A stretch of 14,754 bases of DNA. Origin: DAOTEJ01 sp035454085 (GTDB lineage Bacteria > Pseudomonadota > Gammaproteobacteria > Burkholderiales > Burkholderiaceae_F). The stretch covers positions 1 to 14,754 of the forward strand of contig DAOTEJ010000065.1 in assembly GCA_035454085.1 (NCBI GenBank). Direction: 5' to 3'. Within the stretch, counting starts at the first letter, position 1, and the number at the start of each line of letters is the position of its first letter. The position numbers and the translations under genes were made by a program. The notes beneath the pieces are model-generated. The model made no database searches, was not told the origin of the DNA, and worked only from the letters and a program-made list of their open reading frames with translations. Positions 9,444 to 14,754 of the stretch are shown here, in pieces.

Positions 9444-9519
9444 GGGGGTATAGCTCAGTTGGTAGAGCAGCGGACTCTTAATCCGTAGGTCGTAGGTTCG
9501 AATCCTACTGCCCCTACCA
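9444..9519 (+). tRNA. tRNA-Lys (anticodon CUU)
   Basis: A 76-nt cloverleaf with encoded CCA at 9517-9519. The anticodon loop CTCTTAA carries CTT, which reads AAG, the preferred lysine codon in GC-rich genomes. The acceptor stem GGGGGTA against TGCCCCT includes a G1-U72 end pair and a U6-G67 wobble, unlike the perfect stem of its neighbour. The anticodon arm is nearly identical to that of the first tRNA, which points to an old duplication. Confidence 0.95.
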
Positions 9520-9525
9520 GAAGTA

Positions 9526-9559
9526 AAAAGGGCCCGGAGATCACTCTCCGGGCCCTTTT
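9526..9559. terminator. Bidirectional intrinsic terminator between tRNA-Lys and the secreted-protein gene
   Basis: A perfect 15-bp inverted repeat (9526-9540 with 9545-9559) with the 4-base loop TCAC and GC-rich core GGGCCCGGAGA. TTTTGTTT follows on the plus strand and CTTTTTACTT on the minus strand. It should end the tRNA transcript and that of the gene converging from the right, whose stop codon is 27 bp away. Confidence 0.92.
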
Positions 9560-9585
9560 GTTTGGTGCGCTCTGGTGCGTTCCGC

Positions 9586-10212
9586 TTACTTCTTGGCGGG
9601 CGCTGCCGGTGCCGCGGCGCCGGGCAGAACCTGCACCGCCACGGCCTCGCGGTAGGCCACTTCGACCTGATCACCCACCTTGATCTGGCTGGCGATGCCG
9701 GGCTCGGCAAGCTTGAGCGTCAGCGTGCGGCCCGCGGGACCTTGCACGGTGATGCGGTTCTTCGCCGTGTCGATCGCGGTGATGTTGGCCACGATCGCAC
9801 CTTCCTTCATGCCCGCGCCCGCCGCCACCGTGCCGGCCTGCTTGACCGCGCCGGCCGACTGCGCCGACACGCCGCTGCGGATCGGCTGGCCACCGCGCTT
9901 GAGCGCCACGGCCAGCGCGAAGTTGTAGGTGATGCGCAGCGTGTCGCCGGCCTTGATCTCGCTGAGCCGCTTGACGCTGTCGGGAACGTGCAGGGTGAGC
10001 GGGCCCGAGGCGCTTTCGACCGTGATCAGCCGGTTGGCCTGATCGACGCTCAGGATCTTGGTGGTGATCTGCTCGGCGTCGGCATCGACCGCGATGGGTG
10101 CGACCTGGACCTGGGGCTTGGCGGGCGCGGCGGCCGGTTGCGCCTGGGCATGCGCGGCGGGCACGGCCACGAAACCGGCGAGCAAGGCGGCGGCGAGGAT
10201 GGACTGCTTCAT
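9586..10212 (-). CDS. Secreted protein with two copies of an unrecognised ~60-residue module
   Basis: I do not recognise a named family with confidence. The 208-residue product begins with a clear signal peptide (MKQS, hydrophobic core, AHA before QAQ; cleavage near residue 22), so it is probably periplasmic. After an Ala/Pro/Gln-rich linker come two related modules, about residues 48-108 and 138-198. Each reads I-x-(S/A)-(V/I)-D-x-A-x-(N)-R-(L/I)-I-T-V, then a G-x-LTL strand, then IK-x-GD and a Y-x-x-A-(L/V)-AV strand, which suggests duplicated small beta-barrels. A low-complexity linker joins them, and the C-terminus is an Ala/Pro tail ending KK. No Cys is present and no catalytic motif is seen. 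The ATG at 10212 has AGGAG 6 bp upstream. It is probably a single-gene unit, ending at the shared terminator. Confidence 0.85.
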   Translation of the reverse strand: MKQSILAAALLAGFVAVPAAHAQAQPAAAPAKPQVQVAPIAVDADAEQITTKILSVDQANRLITVESASGPLTLHVPDSVKRLSEIKAGDTLRITYNFALAVALKRGGQPIRSGVSAQSAGAVKQAGTVAAGAGMKEGAIVANITAIDTAKNRITVQGPAGRTLTLKLAEPGIASQIKVGDQVEVAYREAVAVQVLPGAAAPAAPAKK

Positions 10213-10318
10213 GAATCTCTCCTGGGGAATCGGACGAAGCCGGCGCTCACGATGCGCTCGGGCCGCGAAGATTACTCCCGCGCACCTGAAGGCACGAGGG
10301 CAGAACCGGACACGGTGC

Positions 10319-11224
10319 TCAGCCCGCGCTCGGGCCTGCGTACTCGTATTCCCGCAGCCACTTGGTGGCAATCCACTTCTCGCCGCCGAGCACCGGCGCC
10401 CCGCCGTGCAGCGAGCGCGCATCCAGCGCGCCGTCGGGCGCGGTGTAGGCGAAGTACACGGCGTTGCCGCGCTTGGGCAGGACTGAGACGCCCACCTTCG
10501 GGAAGGTCGTCGCGCCGCCTTGCTCGCAGTCGTTCAGGTACATGATCAGCGTGGCGATGCGCTGCCCGCCCATGGCCAGCACCTTGTCGCTGCCGGGCTG
10601 CTGCGGGTCGAAGTAGTCGAAGTGCGGCCGGTACTCGCCACCCGGCAGGTAGTGCAGGATCTGGATCGGCTCGCCATGCGCCTCGGGAAACTCCAGCAGC
10701 TGCGCGATGCGCCGCTCGATGCGGCGCACGAGTTCAGTCTCGCCGCGCCGGAAGTGCGTGCCCAGGCTCGTGCGGTGGGGATGAACGTCGTAGGCGCCGG
10801 TCTCGTTGTTGACCACGCTCGATCGTTCCAGCTTGCCGCGCGAGGCCTCGATCAGGGCATCGCACTCCTCATCGGAGAGCAGGCCGCCAAACAGAATGAT
10901 GCGCGGCGCCTCCAGTGCGAACAGAACGTCGACGCAGCGATCGGAGACCTCGATGCGATTGGGGAACACCGCTGCGGGCACGGCCGGCGCGCTCGCCACG
11001 GCAGCGGCGGCAAGCCCCTCTCGGGTCGGCGCCAGGGCGACCCCGGCCACTGCCGGGGCAGGCGGGCGCGGCCGGGCAAACGCCGCATCGACCGCCGCGC
11101 GCGCGTACCCCGACTCGTAACCCGCTGCGCGCAGCGCGTCGAGCACGCCCGCCCGGTCGGTGCCCAGGGCCAGCGTCTCTTCGAGCCACGCGCGCAGCGC
11201 CGCGGGCAAATCGTCGTACCGCAT
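10319..11224 (-). CDS. Prolyl 4-hydroxylase-type Fe(II)/2-oxoglutarate dioxygenase
   Basis: Predicted cytoplasmic oxygenase of 301 residues that would hydroxylate a prolyl or similar substrate using Fe(II), O2 and 2-oxoglutarate. The C-terminal catalytic domain (about 90-297) has the iron triad H201-x-D203 in YRPHFDYF and H273 in RSLHGGAPV, with K283 placed to bind 2-oxoglutarate. Other P4H features are ITL-like strand QRIATLIMYLND and GGATTFP at 236-242. The N-terminal part is unusual: a helical segment (about 1-50) followed by a Pro/Ala-rich linker (51-88). The ATG at 11224 lies 9 bp from GGGAGG; a GTG at 11230 is too close to that site. It is divergent from the dehydrogenase gene, with 71 bp between starts. 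The natural substrate is unknown. Confidence 0.92.
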   Translation of the reverse strand: MRYDDLPAALRAWLEETLALGTDRAGVLDALRAAGYESGYARAAVDAAFARPRPPAPAVAGVALAPTREGLAAAAVASAPAVPAAVFPNRIEVSDRCVDVLFALEAPRIILFGGLLSDEECDALIEASRGKLERSSVVNNETGAYDVHPHRTSLGTHFRRGETELVRRIERRIAQLLEFPEAHGEPIQILHYLPGGEYRPHFDYFDPQQPGSDKVLAMGGQRIATLIMYLNDCEQGGATTFPKVGVSVLPKRGNAVYFAYTAPDGALDARSLHGGAPVLGGEKWIATKWLREYEYAGPSAG

Positions 11225-11295
11225 CCTCACGCACCTCCCGGCTGAAGCTCCATGTGCCGCAGTATCCTAGCTGCGTCCCGCACCGAGGAGCCGAG
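11225..11295. promoter_or_regulatory. Divergent intergenic region between the dioxygenase and gabD-like genes
   Basis: These 71 bp must hold start signals for both genes, unless the minus-strand gene is read from elsewhere. On the plus strand TATCCT (11259-11264) is a -10-like hexamer with only a poor -35 (GCTGAA, 16-bp spacer). On the minus strand GATACT overlaps the same spot without a clear -35. Ribosome sites GAGGAG (plus) and GGGAGG (minus) are clear. Confidence 0.25.
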
Positions 11296-12771
11296 ATGGC
11301 CGATGGAGTGACGCTCACCGATTCCGCGCTATTTCGCCGCGACGCCTACATCGACGGCGCCTTCGTGCCGGCCGCCTCGGGCGCGCGCTTCGCGGTGCAC
11401 GACCCCGCCACGGGCGCGCGCCTGGCCGAGGTGGCCAACGCCTCCGCGCCGGAGGCCGCTCGCGCCGTGGCCGCTGCGCAGCAGGCCTTCCCGGCGTGGC
11501 GCGCGCGCCTGGCCAAGGATCGGGCCGCGCTGCTGCGTCGCTGGTTCGAACTGATCATGGCGGCACAAGAAGACCTGGCGCGCCTGATGACCGCCGAACA
11601 GGGCAAGCCGCTGGCCGAGAGCCGCGGCGAGGTGGCCTATGGCGCGAGCTTCCTGGAGTGGTTCGCCGAGGAAGCCAAGCGCGTCTACGGCGACACCATT
11701 CCCGCCACGGCCGCCGATCGCCGCATCCTGGTGCTCAAGGAACCGGTCGGCGTTTGCGCGGCGATCACGCCCTGGAACTTCCCCAACGCGATGATCACCC
11801 GCAAGGTCGCCCCCGCGCTCGCGGCGGGGTGCACGGTGGTGATCAAGCCGGCCGAGCAGACACCGCTGTCCGCGCTCGCCCTGGCCGAACTCGCCCAGCG
11901 CGCGGGCTTCCCGGCGGGGGTGATCAACATCGTCCCGGCCGACGCGGCCAACTCGATCGCCGTGGGCCGCGAGTGGTGCGACTCGCCAGTGGTGCGCAAG
12001 CTCTCGTTCACCGGCTCGACCGAGGTCGGCCGCATCCTCATGGCGCAAAGCGCGCCCACGCTCAAGAAATTGTCGATGGAACTGGGCGGCAACGCGCCCT
12101 TCATCGTCTTCGAGGACGCCGACCTCGACGCCGCCGTCGAGGGCGCGCTCGTCTCGAAGTACCGCAACGCGGGCCAGACCTGCGTGTGCACCAACCGCTT
12201 CTACGCGCACGAGGCGATCTACGAGGAGTTCGTCACGCGGCTCGCCGCCAAGGTCCGCGCGCTCGTGGTCGGGCCGGGCGATGCGCCCGGCGTGCAGCAG
12301 GGCCCGCTGATCGATGCGCAGGCACTGGCCAAGGTCGAGGCTCACGTGGCCGATGCCGTGGCGCACGGCGCGCGCGTGCTCACCGGTGGCGCCCGCGATG
12401 CGCGCGGCGGCACCTTCTACGCCCCCACGGTGCTGGCCGACGTGACGAGCGCCATGCGCGTGGCGCGCGAAGAGACCTTCGGGCCGGTGGCGCCCGTGTT
12501 CCGCTTTTCCACCGAGGACGAGGCCGTGGCGGCCGCCAACGCCACCGAGTTCGGACTGGCCGCGTACTTCTATGCGCGCGACGTGGGCCGCGTGATGCGC
12601 GTGGCGGAGCGGCTCGAGTACGGCATGGTGGGCATCAACACCGGGCTCATCTCGACCGAGGTGGCGCCCTTCGGCGGCGTGAAGCAGTCGGGCTTCGGGC
12701 GCGAGGGCTCGAGCTACGGCATGGACGACTACCTGAGCCTCAAGTACGTCTGCGTCGCCGGCCTCAGCTAG
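11296..12771 (+). CDS. gabD: NAD(P)-dependent succinate-semialdehyde dehydrogenase (GabD-type)
   Basis: Aldehyde dehydrogenase expected to oxidise succinate semialdehyde to succinate, the last step of GABA breakdown; glutarate semialdehyde is a possible alternative. The 491-residue product is close to E. coli GabD (482). Visible features are the oxyanion residue N161 in PWNFPNA, the cofactor segment VVIKPAEQTP, the Rossmann turn FTGSTEVGR, the general base E262 in ELGGNAPF and the nucleophile C296 in GQTCVCTNR, whose second Cys (C298) matches the GabD redox pair. The EETFGPVAPVFRF segment and the C-terminal SGFGREGSSYGMDDYL are typical. The ATG at 11296 has GAGGAG 5 bp upstream; the frame is open further left but lies antisense to the dioxygenase. 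No GABA transaminase or transporter is nearby, so the exact substrate is inferred. Its stop overlaps the convergent channel gene by 8 bp. Confidence 0.9.
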   Translation: MADGVTLTDSALFRRDAYIDGAFVPAASGARFAVHDPATGARLAEVANASAPEAARAVAAAQQAFPAWRARLAKDRAALLRRWFELIMAAQEDLARLMTAEQGKPLAESRGEVAYGASFLEWFAEEAKRVYGDTIPATAADRRILVLKEPVGVCAAITPWNFPNAMITRKVAPALAAGCTVVIKPAEQTPLSALALAELAQRAGFPAGVINIVPADAANSIAVGREWCDSPVVRKLSFTGSTEVGRILMAQSAPTLKKLSMELGGNAPFIVFEDADLDAAVEGALVSKYRNAGQTCVCTNRFYAHEAIYEEFVTRLAAKVRALVVGPGDAPGVQQGPLIDAQALAKVEAHVADAVAHGARVLTGGARDARGGTFYAPTVLADVTSAMRVAREETFGPVAPVFRFSTEDEAVAAANATEFGLAAYFYARDVGRVMRVAERLEYGMVGINTGLISTEVAPFGGVKQSGFGREGSSYGMDDYLSLKYVCVAGLS

Positions 12772-14754
12772 GCAGGGCAGGCCCCGAGGCGGGTACCGGA
12801 GGCGGCTCCGCCACCAGGCGCACGGGAATTGGCGCCGCGGCGTCAAGGTGCACGTCGCGCTGCGGGTAGGAGATCACGATGCCGTGATCGGTGAAGCTCG
12901 CGTCGATCATCGCGCGCAGGTCGCTCGCCACCACCCGGCCGGTGGAACGCGAGGTGTCGAGCCAGTAGTAGAGCGCGAACTGCAGCGCGTCGGCACCGAA
13001 GTCCTCGAACAGCACCTCGGGCGCGGGCTCCTTGAGCACATGGCCATGGCNNNNNNNNNNNNNNNNNNNNNNNNNNNNNNNNNNNNNNNNNNNNNNNNNN
13101 NNNNNNNNNNNNNNNNNNNNNNNNNNNNNNNNNNNNNNNNNNNNNNNNNNCCGAAGTCCTCGAACAGCACCTCGGGCGCGGGCTCCTTGAGCACATGGCC
13201 ATGGCGCTCGGCCACCTCGCGCAGCAGTTCCATCACGCGCCGCACCGGTGAGCCGTAGGCCACGCCCAGCTTGATCGCGTAGCGCACCTGGTTGTTCGAG
13301 TAGGTCCAGTTGGTGACGTTCTGCTCGATGAAGGTCGAGTTCGGAATCAGGGTCTCGATCCCGTTGAGGTCCACGATGGTGGTCGAGCGCAGATCGATGC
13401 TGGTCACGGTTCCGCTCGCGCCGCTCACGATCACCCAGTCGCCCAGCTTGAAGGGCCGCTCGCCCAGGATCATCAGCCCCGAGATCAGGTTCTTGATCAG
13501 GTTCTGCATCCCGAAGCCGAAGCCGATCGCCACCGCACCGCCCAGGAAGGCGAATACGGTGAGCGGGATCTTCACCGTGGCCAGGGCGATCACCACCAGG
13601 ACTGCCAGCGCAAACCACAGGATCCAGCGCGAGACCAGCTTGGCGTACTTGGGGTCGACCTTGCGGCGTCGCGTGGCGATGCGCACCGCCAGTGCCAGCG
13701 CGAGCTTCACGGCCAGGTAGCCCAGCACCAGGATGAGGATCGCGGCACCCACCTTGCCCACGGTGATCGAGCGCGAGCCCACGATCTTGTGGCCGTCGAC
13801 CTCGATGCTGTCCTCCACCGCGAGCAACTCGGTGCTGAGCACCCGCTTGAACGCATCGGCCGCCAGCACCGCACCGTCGCTCACCCGGTCGGTCAGGGTG
13901 ATGGTGGGGCGCGCGCCCTCGATGTCCTCGTTGAAGCGGTCCGCCAGGCCGGCCGCGGCCTCGACCGTGGCGGCGCCGTGCTCGACCAGCTTGGACTGGG
14001 CTTCGGCCTCGGCCTGCAACGCCTTGACCGCGGCCTCGTCCTTCTCGCCCTGCGCAAGCTCGATGCGCTGCTCGAGTTGGTCGATGCGGCGGCGCAGTTC
14101 CTCCTGCTGCTGGCGGTAGTAGTCGCGCGCCCGCTTCACGTGCTCCGCATAGCGCTTGGCCAGCGCGCGGGCGCCGACGATCGACTCGCTCGAGCGGTCG
14201 GCCGCCAGCTTGAAGCGCGACTCCCAGATCACGCGGCGCAACTGCAGCAGATCGCGCTCCTGCGCGAGCAGATCGACCTGCTGGCTCGCGGTCGAGGCGG
14301 CGGCACGCGCCAGGTCCAGTTGACCCTCGAGCGCGCGCAGCTTCGCGGCCGCGTCTTCGGCGTCCTTGTCCGACTTGGGCATCGTGGCGCGCTGCACGTC
14401 GAGCGCCGCGGTGAGCTTGGCCAACTGGCGGTCGCGCTCGGTCGACTGCGCGAGCGCCTTCTTGGAGGCGGCCTCGATCGCGGCGTCCTCCTCGTCGAGG
14501 CGGGCGCGCACCGACTTGAGCTCGGCCTCGTCGAACCTGACCTCGCCTTCGGCGGCCTCGAAGCGGCGGCTGGCCAGTTCGCTCTCCAGCCCCGCCACGG
14601 CGAGGCGGGCGTCGAGCTCCTTCACGGCAACGTCCATGCGCGTGCTGGTGGCCTGGGCCGCGCGCAGACGCAGCTGCGCGAGCTGGCGCTGCCAGTTGAG
14701 CGTCGCGGCGTCGGGGCCGCCACCCGCGCGCTCGAGCTTCTCCTGCAGCTGGCG
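12764..14754 (-). CDS. MscS-family mechanosensitive channel with long N-terminal coiled coil (5' end outside window)
   Basis: Inner-membrane channel gene that runs off the right edge, so its start and any signal peptide are missing. The part seen encodes a long Glu/Lys/Arg/Ala-rich helical, probably coiled-coil, region (about 14754-13900), then three membrane segments (near 13767-13684, 13626-13573 and 13569-13467). The last is the pore helix with FGFGMQNLIKNLISGL, followed by the MscS beta domain (LGDWVIV, VTSIDLRSTTI, IPNSTF) and C-terminal domain. The frame seems broken at 13051-13150 by 100 Ns, but the 55 bp on either side are identical. Removing the Ns plus one copy (155 bases) gives 612 codons without interruption, joining HGHVLKEPAPEVLFEDF to GADALQFALYYWL. 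I therefore treat the gene as intact. Its likely role is release of solutes under osmotic downshock, with a large sensor or scaffold domain as in MscK-like proteins. Confidence 0.88.
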   Translation of the reverse strand, partial: PAAGEARARGWRPRRRDAQLAAPARAAASARGPGHQHAHGRCREGARRPPRRGGAGERTGQPPLRGRRRRGQVRRGRAQVGARPPRRGGRRDRGRLQEGARAVDRARPPVGQAHRGARRAARHDAQVGQGRRRRGREAARARGSTGPGACRRLDREPAGRSARAGARSAAVAPRDLGVALQAGGRPLERVDRRRPRAGQALCGAREAGARLLPPAAGGTAPPHRPTRAAHRACAGREGRGRGQGVAGRGRSPVQAGRARRRHGRGRGRPGGPLQRGHRGRAPHHHPDRPGERRCGAGGRCVQAGAQHRVARGGGQHRGRRPQDRGLALDHRGQGGCRDPHPGAGLPGREARAGTGGAHRHATPQGRPQVRQAGLALDPVVCAGSPGGDRPGHGEDPAHRIRLPGRCGGDRLRLRDAEPDQEPDLGADDPGRAALQAGRLGDRERRERNRDQHRSALDHHRGPQRDRDPDSELDLHRAERHQLDLLEQPGALRDQAGRGLRLTGAARDGTAARGGRAPWPCAQGARARGAVRGLRXXXXXXXXXXXXXXXXXXXXXXXXXXXXXXXXXXHGHVLKEPAPEVLFEDFGADALQFALYYWLDTSRSTGRVVASDLRAMIDASFTDHGIVISYPQRDVHLDAAAPIPVRLVAEPPPVPASGPALPS
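12996..13050. repeat. 55-bp terminal duplicate, left of the gap
   Basis: Identical over all 55 bases to 13151-13205. It ends exactly at the first N. It encodes HGHVLKEPAPEVLFEDF of the channel protein on the minus strand. It is best explained as an unmerged overlap of two contig ends. Confidence 0.95.
13051..13150. other. Assembly gap of 100 Ns
   Basis: Exactly 100 unknown bases, a customary placeholder for a gap of unknown size. The flanking identical 55-mers and the continuous protein after merging indicate that no sequence is missing. Confidence 0.97.
13151..13205. repeat. 55-bp terminal duplicate, right of the gap
   Basis: Second copy of the 55-bp sequence at 12996-13050, starting at the first base after the Ns. 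Beyond it the channel gene continues normally. Confidence 0.95.

Noticed and set aside
10213..10318. Promoter for the secreted-protein gene
   Set aside because: One TAATCT hexamer on the minus strand is suggestive, but no -35 of useful quality lies at the right spacing, so no site is claimed.
12996..13205. The 55-bp direct repeats as a biological repeat or mobile-element footprint
   Set aside because: Both copies stop exactly at the Ns and encode the same conserved residues of one domain; an unmerged contig overlap explains them fully.
12907..13618. Apparent frameshift or gene split in the MscS-family channel
   Set aside because: The two frames meet at the 100-N gap with duplicated 55-bp ends; merging restores one frame, so it is an assembly artefact and not a pseudogene.

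Overview
The window is about 14.75 kb of very GC-rich DNA that reads as chromosomal core sequence of a betaproteobacterium, most likely Burkholderiales and possibly Comamonadaceae-like. The basis is protein character and gene order: recA-recX-DUF2889-sucC-sucD-TerC on one strand, with a TctD/TctE-like two-component pair divergent from recA. The genus cannot be named from this sequence. No phage, insertion sequence, CRISPR array or other accessory island is visible.

Left part (1-6950, all on the minus strand, so transcribed right to left). recA leads, under a strong promoter with two abutting LexA boxes. recX overlaps the recA stop by one base. A DUF2889 protein follows, then sucC and sucD (succinyl-CoA synthetase), closed by an intrinsic terminator. 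Beyond it lies a second group: a TerC-family membrane protein with a TTG start, a PP2C-type Ser/Thr phosphatase and a tandem FHA protein. The last two look like the eraser and reader of a Ser/Thr phosphorylation circuit whose kinase is not in this window.

Middle (6951-9585). An OmpR-type response regulator and a TctE-like histidine kinase run rightwards. A tRNA-Lys(UUU) and tRNA-Lys(CUU) pair follows, with a good sigma70-type promoter overlapping the kinase stop codon and a long hairpin terminator that can serve both strands.

Right part (9586-14754). A secreted protein built from two copies of a ~60-residue module and a prolyl-4-hydroxylase-type dioxygenase lie on the minus strand. A GabD-type semialdehyde dehydrogenase is divergent from the dioxygenase. 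It converges, with an 8-bp overlap, on a large MscS-family channel gene whose 5' end lies beyond the window. A run of 100 Ns inside the channel gene is flanked by two identical 55-bp sequences. Collapsing them restores one continuous reading frame, so the apparent break is almost certainly an assembly artefact.

I did not find a convincing undescribed system. The items most worth a second look are the false gap in the channel gene, the double LexA operator at recA, the TerC-phosphatase-FHA cluster, and the unrecognised two-module secreted protein.
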